Assembly: GCF_028596125.1 (NCBI RefSeq)
Contig: NZ_CP117229.1
Coordinates: forward strand, 2,340,001-2,404,000
DNA: 64,000 nucleotides
DNA from: Listeria innocua
Lineage (GTDB): Bacteria; Bacillota; Bacilli; Lactobacillales; Listeriaceae
Direction of reading: 5' to 3'
Under the pieces are notes generated by a model, which made no database searches, was not told the origin of the DNA, and saw nothing but the letters and a program-made list of their open reading frames with translations. Every line of letters starts with the position of its first letter. The stretch's first letter is position 1. Of this stretch, positions 8,863 through 17,456 are shown piece by piece. The position numbers and the translations under genes are program-made.

Positions 8863-8891
8863 ATCATAGTGCATTTTTTCTTAAAGTACAA
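8863..8891 (-). promoter_or_regulatory. Sigma-A promoter of the spx-like/gcvH unit
   Basis: Minus-strand TTGTAC (8886-8891), 17-bp spacer, TATGAT (8863-8868), about 35 bases before the ATG at 8830. Confidence 0.65.
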
Positions 8892-8921
8892 ATAGCAACC
8901 CTTAGAAAAAAACAGAGATTT

Positions 8922-8935
8922 TGAAAGCGCATTCA
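8922..8935. promoter_or_regulatory. cre-like (CcpA) site
   Basis: TGAAAGCGCATTCA matches every fixed position of the TGNAANCGNWNNCA consensus and is nearly palindromic. It is centred about 75 bases upstream of the expected start of the spx-like/gcvH transcript, a position more like CcpA activation than roadblock repression. Match is seen; binding is inferred. Confidence 0.5.
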
Positions 8936-8946
8936 TATCAGTTCAA

Positions 8947-8985
8947 AAAAATACAAAAGCCACTTCGACTTCTGTATTTTTCTTT
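8947..8985 (-). terminator. Terminator after rodA1
   Basis: Minus-strand AAATACAGAAG / CTTTTGTATTT hairpin followed by T run, directly after the rodA1 stop. Confidence 0.7.
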
Positions 8986-10160
8986 TAAGATGCGTGATTT
9001 TCTTCTTTCACTTCAAACATCGATTTCTTAAAGTTAAACCTTATCCCGAGAACGAGCCCGACTGCCATCATATTCCCGAGCAGAGCACTACCACCGTAAC
9101 TAATAAACGGAAGCGGAATACCTGTGATTGGTAATAAACCAATATTCATGCCAACATTTTCTAGCACGTGGAACATTAACATCATTACAACACCCGTACA
9201 GATATATGAATAAAATGGAACGCCCACATCAAGCGCCACTCGAATAATTTGATAAATTAGTAAGAAATAAATCGCCAGTAGAATACTCGCTCCAATAAAG
9301 CCATAGTCTCCAGCTACAATCGTAAAGATAAAGTCATTATGATTTTCAGGAATTGCGATGGCATCATATCCCGCCCCGTTTCCAGAAATCTGACCAGAAC
9401 CAATTGCCGTCATCGCTCGCAGCACTTGATAGCCCCCGCCTTGAGGGTCATTTTCCGGATTTATCCAAGTCGTAATCCGGTCAAATTGATATGGTTTAAA
9501 ACCAAGACTCGTTAACCAATTCTGATGATAAATAACCATCCAAATAAGCGTAGTACCAATTGCTGCTATCGAGCCAAAAAGCGGTACGATAATTTTCCAA
9601 GTAATACCTGAAATAAGAATCATCCCCGACATAATAGCAATAAATACAAGCGCTGTCCCTAAATCGGGTTGTAGCATAATTAAAATAAGCGGCATTAAAG
9701 TAAATAAGCCGATTTTTAGCAGTAACCAAGCATCATAACTAAAGCGATGAACTTTATACGTTCGATTATGATCCCAGATTACTTTTGCCAATACGATAAT
9801 TAATATTACTTTTACAACCTCAGAAGGCTGAATATTACCTAAAAACGGAATAACTATCCAACTCTTCGCTCCTTTTACTTCTTTACCAAAAAGTAAAACA
9901 AACACGAGTAAAAACAGACCTAACCCATAAAAGTAATAAGCCCATCTCGTGAGTCGATCATAATCCAGTTGCATCACGACAATAATTGCAAATGTCGAAA
10001 CCACAAACCACATAGCTTGTTTTACAACAAAGTTTGCATCATATTGATTATTTGTTAATTGCGCACTATAAATGGACACCAAACTGATTATCATAAGTAA
10101 CATCATTGATAAAACAATCCCGTAATCAATGCGTCCAGCTAGTTTATTTTGTTGATTCAT
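8985..10160 (-). CDS. rodA1: SEDS-family glycosyltransferase RodA1
   Basis: A 391-aa polytopic membrane protein (about ten helices) of the SEDS family, which polymerises lipid II into glycan strands together with a class B PBP. The loop motif PENHNDFIF carries the conserved Asp needed for activity in studied homologues, and GIPLPFISYGGSALLGNM is the C-terminal signature. A TGGTTTGTG/AGGAGT region precedes ATG 10160. It directly follows a close paralogue (rodA2) in the same direction. L. monocytogenes has several RodA proteins; this is the lmo2427 position. Confidence 0.9.
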   Translation of the reverse strand: MNQQNKLAGRIDYGIVLSMMLLMIISLVSIYSAQLTNNQYDANFVVKQAMWFVVSTFAIIVVMQLDYDRLTRWAYYFYGLGLFLLVFVLLFGKEVKGAKSWIVIPFLGNIQPSEVVKVILIIVLAKVIWDHNRTYKVHRFSYDAWLLLKIGLFTLMPLILIMLQPDLGTALVFIAIMSGMILISGITWKIIVPLFGSIAAIGTTLIWMVIYHQNWLTSLGFKPYQFDRITTWINPENDPQGGGYQVLRAMTAIGSGQISGNGAGYDAIAIPENHNDFIFTIVAGDYGFIGASILLAIYFLLIYQIIRVALDVGVPFYSYICTGVVMMLMFHVLENVGMNIGLLPITGIPLPFISYGGSALLGNMMAVGLVLGIRFNFKKSMFEVKEENHAS

Positions 10161-10230
10161 TATTTAATTACTCCTTACTGGTTGGTTTGTGTATACTAAC
10201 GCTTTCTCCCAAACAGTTTAAAAAAGAAAA

Positions 10231-11400
10231 TCATACGCGATTCCCTTTTCCTAAGTTAACTTCTGGGGCATTATACCTCGCAGATAACACGAGTCCAAGT
10301 GCCATAAATGCGCCAAGAAGAGAGCTTCCCCCATAACTGACAAAAAGAAGTGGAATACCGGTAATTGGAAGAAGACCAATTGTCATCCCGATATTTTCTA
10401 AAACGTGAAATAAAATCATCGAGCAAACACCCGTACAAATATACGAATAAAAAGGAATACCAATGTCTAATGCCACTCGAATAATTTGGTAAATCAGTAA
10501 AAAGTATAACATAATAAGTACGCAGCCACCAATAAAACCGAAATTCCCACCAATAATAGAAAAAATAAAATCATTGTGGTTTTCTGGAATAGCGATTGCC
10601 TGGTTGCCAATACCATTTCCTTGTAACTGACCAGAACCAATCGCCTGCATTGAACGGAGCAGTTGCATACCGTCCCCAAGCGGATCTTCCTCAGGTCTAA
10701 GCCAAGAAGTAATTCGTTTAAATTGATATGGTTTAAATCCTAGTTTTTGTAAAAAATCTTGATTGTACATAACTAAATAAATTAACGTCCCGCCTAGTAA
10801 AGCGACCGAACTAAATACTGGCACTAAGATTTTCCATGTAACACCACTAATAAAGATCATTCCGATGATAATAGCAATAAACACTAAAATTGTACCTAGG
10901 TCTGGCTGAAGTCTAACTAACCCAAGTGGAATAATAGAAACGATGCCTATTTTAAGCAATAATTGTATATCTAATTTTACCGTGTGCAGTTGATATTTTT
11001 TATTATGGTCCCAAATTACTTTAGCAAGCGCGAGAATTAAGAAGCTCTTCATTAACTCTGAAGGTTGCAAACTTCCAAGTGAGCCAATACTAATCCAGCT
11101 TTTAGAACCTTTACGCTCATCGCCGACAATTAATACAAGCACTAGAAGTAAATTCCCAATACCATACAAGTAATATGCCGCCCATTGAAGCCGATCATAA
11201 TCGAAAAAAAGTACAATAACAACGACTATTCCAGTAGAAATAACAATCCAAATAGACTGCTGCAGTAAGAAATTATTTGTGTACTGGTCATTAACAAGTC
11301 CTGCGACATAAATAGCCATTAAACCGATAGTACAAAGCAACATCATCAAGAATATAATCGCGTAGTCAACTCGAACTGCCTTTTTTCTATTTCTAGCCAT
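10231..11400 (-). CDS. rodA2: SEDS-family glycosyltransferase RodA2
   Basis: A 389-aa paralogue of the downstream rodA1 with the same topology and motifs (PENHNDFIF, GIPLLFVSYGGSSLLGAF). ATG 11400 has GGACGGAAAG upstream. The in-frame upstream ATG at 11472 is rejected, because the extra 24 residues would translate the terminator of the haem transporter operon (11432-11470). The two genes are separated by 70 bases. Likely role: elongation-type peptidoglycan synthesis, partly redundant with rodA1. Confidence 0.9.
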   Translation of the reverse strand: MARNRKKAVRVDYAIIFLMMLLCTIGLMAIYVAGLVNDQYTNNFLLQQSIWIVISTGIVVVIVLFFDYDRLQWAAYYLYGIGNLLLVLVLIVGDERKGSKSWISIGSLGSLQPSELMKSFLILALAKVIWDHNKKYQLHTVKLDIQLLLKIGIVSIIPLGLVRLQPDLGTILVFIAIIIGMIFISGVTWKILVPVFSSVALLGGTLIYLVMYNQDFLQKLGFKPYQFKRITSWLRPEEDPLGDGMQLLRSMQAIGSGQLQGNGIGNQAIAIPENHNDFIFSIIGGNFGFIGGCVLIMLYFLLIYQIIRVALDIGIPFYSYICTGVCSMILFHVLENIGMTIGLLPITGIPLLFVSYGGSSLLGAFMALGLVLSARYNAPEVNLGKGNRV

Positions 11401-11431
11401 TGCTTTCCGTCCTTTATGTTTAGATTTAAAT

Positions 11432-11471
11432 GTAAAAAAGCTGCTATTCTTAAAAAGAGCAACAGCCTTCA
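11432..11471 (-). terminator. Terminator after hupC
   Basis: Minus-strand GGCTGTTGCT / AGCAGC hairpin with a TTTTTT tail, between hupC and rodA2. Confidence 0.65.
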
Positions 11472-11540
11472 TCTATTATAATAAAGTTTACCTTGGATAG
11501 GAAGCTTTTTCACCAAATTCTAATCTTCTTTCTGTTTTCT

Positions 11541-12332
11541 TTAATATTCAAATCTAGTCGAAGCAAGCGGATGAATGTGCTGTTTTCCATCTTTTTCAGT
11601 AATATCTGCTGTAATATGAAAGACATTTCGCAAAAGCTCCGTTGTAAAAACTTCTTGAGGCGTACCATTTTTGACTAATCCACCATTTTCGCAAACAAAA
11701 ACATAATCACTGTAGATTGCAGCTTGATTTAAATCATGTAACACTAACACAATCGTTAAATTATATTCTTTATTTAAATGAACTAACAAATCTAACAGTT
11801 CAAGTTGATGGGCAATATCTAGATATGTCGTTGGTTCATCAAGTAGTAAAATAGGTGTTTTTTGCGCAAGAGCCATTGCAAGCCACGCACGTTGACGTTC
11901 ACCGCCTGATAACGAGTGAAGTGGTCGATACGCCAGATTTTCTAAGTTACACACTTTAATTGCCCACTGAATAACCGCCTCATCATCTTCTTGTAAAGTA
12001 GAAAGCCAACTTCTGTGCGGCAAACGTCCATAAGCCACCAAGTCATGCACCATAACATCAACTAAACCTTCAGGGGCTTGAGATAACATCGTCATTTTCT
12101 TCGCTAAATCTTTAGAAGGAATATCCTTAATATTTTTTTCATCAAGCAAAACTTCTCCACTATCAGGTGTCAAAAGGCGCATCATCAAACGAAGCATAGT
12201 TGATTTACCTGAACCATTTGGACCGATAAGTGTCGTGATTTTACCTTCTGGAATGCGTGCGCTCACGTCTTTCATTTCAAAATCTCTTTTACGTGAAAAA
12301 GAGATGTTTTTTAGTTCTAATGCAGGTTTCAT
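11541..12332 (-). CDS. hupC: HupC, haem/siderophore ABC transporter ATPase
   Basis: A 263-aa FecE/FhuC-type ATPase with Walker A GPNGSGKST, signature LSGGERQR, Walker B ILLLDEPTTYLD and LHDLNQA. It powers uptake through HupG. The start overlaps hupG by 4 bases (translational coupling). In L. monocytogenes the equivalent hupDGC operon is required for haem and haemoglobin iron use and is repressed by Fur; a Fur-like box precedes hupD here. Confidence 0.9.
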   Translation of the reverse strand: MKPALELKNISFSRKRDFEMKDVSARIPEGKITTLIGPNGSGKSTMLRLMMRLLTPDSGEVLLDEKNIKDIPSKDLAKKMTMLSQAPEGLVDVMVHDLVAYGRLPHRSWLSTLQEDDEAVIQWAIKVCNLENLAYRPLHSLSGGERQRAWLAMALAQKTPILLLDEPTTYLDIAHQLELLDLLVHLNKEYNLTIVLVLHDLNQAAIYSDYVFVCENGGLVKNGTPQEVFTTELLRNVFHITADITEKDGKQHIHPLASTRFEY

Positions 12333-13339
12333 GAAGCAACCCTCCCTCTTTGAAGTAGGAATAAGAAGAATGGTGCGCCAATCATTGCAAGCAGAATCCC
12401 AACCGGAAGCTCAATCGACCCAAACCAACTTCTAGCCGCAGTATCAGCAAAACCGACTAACAGTGCGCCACCTAAGGCAGATAATGGCAGTAAATATTTG
12501 TAGTCATTGCCGATAATCAAGCGGAAAATATGTGGCACAACCAGCCCAACAAAGCCAATTAATCCAGCTACACTCACTGCGACCCCACTTAAAAATGCCG
12601 CCAACATGATAATGAAAAAACGATGTCGTTCGACGGAAAAACCGAGTAATTTTGCTGCATCGTCCCCAAGTAGCAACACATTAGAAGAGCGAATAGCAAA
12701 ACCACTTAGCACAAAACCAACCAACATATAAGGCCAAATCATATCCAAGTGATACCAACTTTTCCCAGAAAGCGTTCCTGTCATCCAAGAAATAACACTT
12801 TGAACCCGGTTACTATAAAGCACCATAACTCCCGAAGTCATTGCGCCAATAAAAGCATTAATAGCAACACCAGATAAAATGACACGTAATGGAGAAACGC
12901 CACGATCCCACGCTAATAAATAAATTAAAATTGCCGTACCAAAAGCCCCTAAAAATGCGCCAATTGGAACAAAAGAAGCCAATGCAGGAAATGCTAACGT
13001 CATTAAAATTGCTACAAAGCCGCCACCCGCTGAAACCCCGATTACACCTGGGTCAGCTAATGGATTTCGCATTACACCTTGGAGCAAGCAACCTGCTATT
13101 GCAAGTGCAGCGCCTACTAAGAAGGCAATCAATAGTCGTGGCAAACGCAAATTCCATATCAATTGATTCGCAAGGTCACTCCCGCCGCCAGTCAAAGTTT
13201 GCCAAGCGTCACTATATGTAACTTTCACGGACCCAGTAGTCAGCCCGTAGAAAAAAGCTAAAATAAGTAAAACAATTACTACAATAAAAGTTATCCGTCT
13301 ACGTTTTCGCCGCGGATCATGCGCCTTCACAGTTGTCAT
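12329..13339 (-). CDS. hupG: HupG, FecCD-family permease
   Basis: A 336-aa FecCD-type permease with about ten membrane helices and family motifs RLPRLLIAFLVGAALAIAG, NPLADPGVIGVSAGGG and GLIGFVGLVVPHIFR. It is the membrane channel for haem (or a related iron chelate). It follows hupD directly (adjacent stop and start) and overlaps hupC. Confidence 0.92.
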   Translation of the reverse strand: MTTVKAHDPRRKRRRITFIVVIVLLILAFFYGLTTGSVKVTYSDAWQTLTGGGSDLANQLIWNLRLPRLLIAFLVGAALAIAGCLLQGVMRNPLADPGVIGVSAGGGFVAILMTLAFPALASFVPIGAFLGAFGTAILIYLLAWDRGVSPLRVILSGVAINAFIGAMTSGVMVLYSNRVQSVISWMTGTLSGKSWYHLDMIWPYMLVGFVLSGFAIRSSNVLLLGDDAAKLLGFSVERHRFFIIMLAAFLSGVAVSVAGLIGFVGLVVPHIFRLIIGNDYKYLLPLSALGGALLVGFADTAARSWFGSIELPVGILLAMIGAPFFLFLLQRGRVAS

Positions 13340-14310
13340 TAGTTAGCCACCTTATTTATTTCATCTGTCATATAATCCAATGCTTGATCAATTTTCATTC
13401 CGGGATTTGTTCCGAAAAGTTCTGCTGGAAGTACGACAATATGATCATTTTTAACGGCGCTTGTTGAATTCCAAGCTTCATTTTGTTTCATTTCTTTTTT
13501 AAAGGCTGTTTCTGTTTCTTTTTCATCTCCGCCGTGAATCATTAAGAAAATCACTTCTGGATCAGCAGCAACAATTTTTTCGACATTCATCGAAGCATAT
13601 TGCGGAAAGTTTTCCACACCTTTAAAATCTTTCGCCACGTTTTCTCCACCAGCGATTTCTAAAACATTTCCGCTTAACGAGGATGGTAACGCCGCGTAGT
13701 TACTTCCTGGAGCTCCGAGTACTAGTAAAGCGCGTACTTTTTTACCTTGCTGTTTTTGCTTCACTTCTGCTACTTTTTTTTCAATACTTGCTTCTAGTTC
13801 TTCTGTTTTTGTTTCTTTACCTAAAAGCTTGCCAAGAACGGCTGTCTGTTTTTTTATTTCATCGATTGAATTCGCTCCAGTTAGCACAACTTTCGGTCCT
13901 ACGCCTTCCATTGCAGGCACGTCTTTTAAGTTTTGTTCTGAACTTGCTACAATAGCATCAGCCCCAAGAGAAGCAATTTTCTCTAAGTTTAAATCATGCG
14001 TATTGCCCACTTCTGTCGCTTTTTTTGCGCCATCTGGAACACCACTCGCATCTGTTGTTTGACGACCAACGACTGTCCCACCAAGCGCATAAATAATGTT
14101 CATATCTGCATTTGTAAGTGCGATGATTCGTTCTGGTTTTTTATCAAAAGAAACATCACGACCAGCCATATCCGTTACCGTTAAGGCTGCTTGCGATTTA
14201 TTTTCTGTTTTTACTTTTTCGTTATTCGTATCAGTTGCAGTATCATTTCCACACGAAGCAAGGAGTAGTGCGGCTGTTATACTTAACGTCAATATAGTTA
14301 TTTTCTTCAT
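13339..14310 (-). CDS. hupD: HupD, haem-binding lipoprotein
   Basis: A 323-aa class III (BtuF/FepB-type) solute-binding protein. The chosen start ATG 14310 has GGAGGGG upstream and gives a clean signal peptide with lipobox LASC (Cys20); an upstream in-frame ATG (14340) adds ten residues without a ribosome site. The mature domain starts VTDMAGRDVSFDKKPERII, typical of the family. It is anchored outside the membrane and feeds HupG/HupC. First gene of the Fur-box-preceded operon. Confidence 0.92.
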   Translation of the reverse strand: MKKITILTLSITAALLLASCGNDTATDTNNEKVKTENKSQAALTVTDMAGRDVSFDKKPERIIALTNADMNIIYALGGTVVGRQTTDASGVPDGAKKATEVGNTHDLNLEKIASLGADAIVASSEQNLKDVPAMEGVGPKVVLTGANSIDEIKKQTAVLGKLLGKETKTEELEASIEKKVAEVKQKQQGKKVRALLVLGAPGSNYAALPSSLSGNVLEIAGGENVAKDFKGVENFPQYASMNVEKIVAADPEVIFLMIHGGDEKETETAFKKEMKQNEAWNSTSAVKNDHIVVLPAELFGTNPGMKIDQALDYMTDEINKVAN

Positions 14311-14348
14311 AATTCCCCTCCACAATACTGTCCTTTTCATTTTACTAA

Positions 14349-14399
14349 ATTATACCACGATATTCAAAAAGTCGGACCCCTAATTGAGAATTATTTTCA
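14349..14399 (-). promoter_or_regulatory. hup promoter with Fur box
   Basis: TGAGAATTATTTTCA (14385-14399) matches the 7-1-7 Fur consensus TGATAATNATTATCA at 13 of 15 positions. An extended -10 (TGGTATAAT on the minus strand, TATAAT at 14349-14354) lies between it and hupD. Iron-dependent repression of hupDGC is expected from what is known of the operon. Confidence 0.75.
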
Positions 14400-14465
14400 T
14401 CTATATCCAATTAGTCGATATTTTCACGTTAATACTTTATAATTAAATCAAGGAGGCGATGAAAA

Positions 14466-14630
14466 ATGACTGATAATCTTTTTCCTAATCTAGCGCATGA
14501 AAATTGCAAAGAACCGATGCCCCCAGTCACAACAGAACAATTCAAAGAAGCAGCCATTCTAGAAAAGAATCGCAAGCTTGAAGAAATTTTGAACATCGTG
14601 GATAAAAAGAAACCTAGTATAAAAAAATAA
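14466..14630 (+). CDS. Small conserved hypothetical protein (54 aa)
   Basis: ATG 14466 follows a strong AAGGAGGCGATG site. The product is a hydrophilic 54-residue protein starting MTDNLFPNLAHENCKEPMPP with a Glu/Lys-rich likely helical second half and a lysine tail. No signal, helix-turn-helix or metal motif is visible. It lies divergent from hupD, and a TATAAT-like -10 lies about 25 bases upstream. The position matches lmo2432. Function unknown. Confidence 0.75.
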   Translation: MTDNLFPNLAHENCKEPMPPVTTEQFKEAAILEKNRKLEEILNIVDKKKPSIKK

Positions 14631-14631
14631 C

Positions 14632-14660
14632 GAGGACCTGTTCGCGCAGGTTCTTTCTTT
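14632..14660 (+). terminator. Terminator after the 54-aa gene
   Basis: GGACCTG / CAGGTTC hairpin followed by TTTCTTT. Confidence 0.6.
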
Positions 14661-14762
14661 ACACTTTAATTCCGAGTTAACTCATAAGATAAGTTATATT
14701 TATTTTATTTCACTAAAAAATCATGTATACTAGAAAAAAAGATAGGTCAGGAGGCCCTTACA

Positions 14763-15521
14763 TTGGCTATTTTAGAACTAAATTTCAAATCAGAATGTTT
14801 AGCCATGCAAACAAGTGTAACGGTGATTTTACCCGAAACAGAAACACTTTACCATGGTTCAATTCCTAAATATAAAACATTATATATTCTGCACGGCTTG
14901 TCTAACAACCACACTACTTATGTGCGCAATACGAATATTGAACGTTATGCTACCGAAAAAGGACTCGCTGTCATCATGCCTGCAGCAGACCATAGTTTCT
15001 ATTCTAATATGGTTCACGGTCGCGATTTTTTCCAATTTGTCAGTACTGAACTTCCTCACGTGATGAAAAACTGGTTCCCACTTTCGGACAAAAAAGAAGA
15101 TACTTTCATAGCTGGGCATTCTATGGGTGGTTACGGTGCGTTCAAAGTTGCACTTACTTTCCCAGAAAAATTCCAAGCCGCTGCAAGCATGTCTGGTGTC
15201 ATGGATATTAATTATATCATTAAAGAAGATTGCTTCGAAAATTTCAGCACACGTGCCATCACTGGAGAAATGACTAGCCAAACTGGTACGGAAAATGACT
15301 TATTTCATTTATTAGAAACTAATCTAACGAACAACGTGGAGTTACCAGCTCTTTTCCAAAATTGTGGTACAGAAGATTTTCTTTATGAAGACAATCTTCG
15401 TTTCCGTGATTTTGCGCTTGCCAAAAACGCTCCACTAGAATACCGCGAAGGTCCTGGTGATCATGATTGGGATTTTTGGGATAAAAGCTTAAAAGAAATT
15501 ATCGACTGGCTTCCACTTTAA
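14763..15521 (+). CDS. Esterase (FrmB/acetylesterase-like alpha/beta hydrolase)
   Basis: A 252-aa cytosolic alpha/beta hydrolase of the putative-esterase (esterase D/tributyrin esterase) group. The nucleophile elbow is GHSMGGYGA, the acid is likely in NCGTEDF, and the catalytic His is in GPGDHDWDFWD. It starts at TTG 14763, with AGGAGG 8 bases upstream; there is no nearby ATG that keeps the N-terminal strand. It probably hydrolyses short-chain acyl or acetyl esters. It stands alone, convergent with gadD3. Confidence 0.85.
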   Translation: MAILELNFKSECLAMQTSVTVILPETETLYHGSIPKYKTLYILHGLSNNHTTYVRNTNIERYATEKGLAVIMPAADHSFYSNMVHGRDFFQFVSTELPHVMKNWFPLSDKKEDTFIAGHSMGGYGAFKVALTFPEKFQAAASMSGVMDINYIIKEDCFENFSTRAITGEMTSQTGTENDLFHLLETNLTNNVELPALFQNCGTEDFLYEDNLRFRDFALAKNAPLEYREGPGDHDWDFWDKSLKEIIDWLPL

Positions 15522-15523
15522 TA

Positions 15524-15562
15524 AAAAGAAGACTTGGACTCGCATCCAAGTCTTCTTTTTTA
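15524..15562. terminator. Bidirectional terminator
   Basis: AAAAAGAAGACTTGGA / TCCAAGTCTTCTTTTTT between the convergent esterase and gadD3 genes. Confidence 0.85.
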
Positions 15563-16963
15563 ATGCGTAAATCCGTATGAATCGTTTCGTTCCTTATCAT
15601 GATACAGCACTCTAGCATGTTCTAAATTATGGAGTGCATCCGCGAAATCAGCTGCAAATTCTTCCGCCACATTATAACCTAAGTCCGCCCGGCAAACAAA
15701 CCGCTGAATAATCGTATCACTTAAATCAGCCGGCAGCGGATAAGCCGGAACTTGCCAGCCTTTCATAAGAAGCTGGTCCGCAAGATCATAGAGCGTCCAC
15801 TCAACATCAAGGCCATCTTTCAACTTATAACAAACAATCGGCAAATTAGAGCCATCATTAATAATTTCAAAGTAGCCACTTTTTTCTACCGTTTTTGAGA
15901 GATATAGTGCTGTTTTCTTTGTTTTTTCGTGAATTTCTCGATAGCCTTCAAAACCATAACGCAAGAAATTATAATATTGACCAATAATTTGACTAGCACT
16001 ACGCGAAAAATTAATCGCCATGGTTGGCATTGAACCACCTAAATAACTCACTTCAAAAATAAGCTCTTTTGGTAAATATTCTTTATCTTTCCATAAAATC
16101 CAACCAACACCCGGATAAACTAAGCCATATTTATGACCAGAAGTATTGATTGAAACCACATTTTTAAGCCTAAAATCCCACGCTAATTCTGGATTTACAA
16201 ATGGAGTAAACATTGCGCCACTTGCCCCGTCAATATGAATCACTAATTGATGCTCGTTTGCTTCATTATAAGCTTCTACTTTTTCATCTAATAAAGCAAT
16301 ATCATCGAATTTCCCTGTGTAAGTAATACCTAAAATCCCAACGATACCAATCGTATACTCATCCACTAACTCAAATACCTTCTCAACATCAAGGCTTAGA
16401 TGCTCTTTATCCATTGGAACGACACGCATATCAACATCCCAGTACACACAAAATTTTTCCCAACACACTTGGTAGCCTGATGAAATAATTAAATTTGGCC
16501 GTTTCGCTTGAATATCTAGACCACGTTTTTCAGCATTATTACGCCAACGAAATTTCATTGCCAAGCCGCCAAGCATACACGCTTCCGAAGAACCAACAGT
16601 GGAAGTGCCTAGATAAGACATTTCTTTTGGCGCATTCCATAAATCCGCTAAAATATTAACGCAGCGATTTTCTAGTTCTGCTGTTTGTGGATACTCAGAT
16701 TTGTCGATAGCATTTTTTTCCAGTGTTTCTGCCATCAATATTTCGGCTTCTTTTTCCATATATGTCTGACAAAAAGTCGCCAAGTTCTGTCTCGCATTTC
16801 CTTCATCCATCAGCTGATCTTTCACTAATTGATAAGCAATGCGCGGTTCCATTGGTTCCTTTTTTAATACGTATTTCGGGATGCTAGTACTTTCTTCTTC
16901 AGATCCAAAGAGTGGGATTCGATAACTTTCATGTTTTCGCTTGTCGTTTTCACTATAAAGCAT
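15560..16963 (-). CDS. gadD3: Glutamate decarboxylase GadD3
   Basis: A 467-aa PLP enzyme that converts glutamate to GABA with consumption of a proton. The PLP-lysine motif is NTSGHKYG; the HIDGASGA motif and substrate-side STVGSSEACMLGG are present. ATG 16963 follows AAAGGAGG; an in-frame upstream ATG (17005) lies within the promoter. No gadT antiporter is adjacent, so it fits the intracellular GAD system of Listeria acid resistance. The C-terminus keeps the helical tail with SYGFTH (His near the end) used for pH gating in family members. A sigma-B-type promoter lies just upstream. Confidence 0.93.
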   Translation of the reverse strand: MLYSENDKRKHESYRIPLFGSEEESTSIPKYVLKKEPMEPRIAYQLVKDQLMDEGNARQNLATFCQTYMEKEAEILMAETLEKNAIDKSEYPQTAELENRCVNILADLWNAPKEMSYLGTSTVGSSEACMLGGLAMKFRWRNNAEKRGLDIQAKRPNLIISSGYQVCWEKFCVYWDVDMRVVPMDKEHLSLDVEKVFELVDEYTIGIVGILGITYTGKFDDIALLDEKVEAYNEANEHQLVIHIDGASGAMFTPFVNPELAWDFRLKNVVSINTSGHKYGLVYPGVGWILWKDKEYLPKELIFEVSYLGGSMPTMAINFSRSASQIIGQYYNFLRYGFEGYREIHEKTKKTALYLSKTVEKSGYFEIINDGSNLPIVCYKLKDGLDVEWTLYDLADQLLMKGWQVPAYPLPADLSDTIIQRFVCRADLGYNVAEEFAADFADALHNLEHARVLYHDKERNDSYGFTH

Positions 16964-17004
16964 CTTTTTTCCTCCTTTAAAATAACTGATCATCTCTTTC
17001 ACCA

Positions 17005-17030
17005 ATACCCATTAAAGCAAATAGGCAAAC
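17005..17030 (-). promoter_or_regulatory. Sigma-B promoter of gadD3
   Basis: Minus-strand GTTT (17027-17030), 16-bp spacer, GGGTAT (17005-17010), matching the general-stress consensus GTTT-N13-16-GGGWAW. The equivalent Listeria gene is known to be sigma-B dependent. Confidence 0.75.
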
Positions 17031-17088
17031 CGTTCAATTTTTCACAAGAATTTGTTATACTACGGTGGTACGTAAAAGGAGGTTTGCT

Positions 17089-17397
17089 ATGTTTGATTTA
17101 ATTTTCCCGTTTTTATTAATTATTATTGGCATTTTTTACAGAGTTAATCCACCCAAAAATAAAAATGGCCGCTTTAGTTACCGGACGAATGCTTCTTTAA
17201 AAAACGACGCCAACTGGAAAAAGGCTCATCGATTGCTTGGAATTTACTGGATAATCATTGGCGTGTGTATTCTAGTTTTTTCACTGATACTTGCATTTAT
17301 TCCAATGTATGCCATGATTCGCAGCTCCATTTTATTAACTACTAGTGTTTTCGCAGTGTTATTTTCGGTCATATTAGTAGAGAAAAAATTACAATAA
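17089..17397 (+). CDS. Small membrane protein, DUF6199-like
   Basis: A 102-aa protein with an N-terminal hydrophobic helix (DLIFPFLLIIIGIFYRVNPP) and two further helices (about residues 45-65 and 70-90) with a conserved-looking NWKKAHRLLG cytoplasmic loop. ATG 17089 has AAAGGAGG upstream. It is divergent from gadD3 and convergent with the antiterminator. No function is known to me. Confidence 0.7.
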   Translation: MFDLIFPFLLIIIGIFYRVNPPKNKNGRFSYRTNASLKNDANWKKAHRLLGIYWIIIGVCILVFSLILAFIPMYAMIRSSILLTTSVFAVLFSVILVEKKLQ

Positions 17398-17427
17398 AAA
17401 AAGCACCGCGATAAGCGGCACTTTTCT
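17394..17427. terminator. Bidirectional terminator
   Basis: AAAGCACCGC / GCGGCACTTTT hairpin between the convergent membrane-protein and antiterminator genes. Confidence 0.8.
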
Positions 17428-17456
17428 GTAATCCATTACATATAAGTCCAAAAAAA

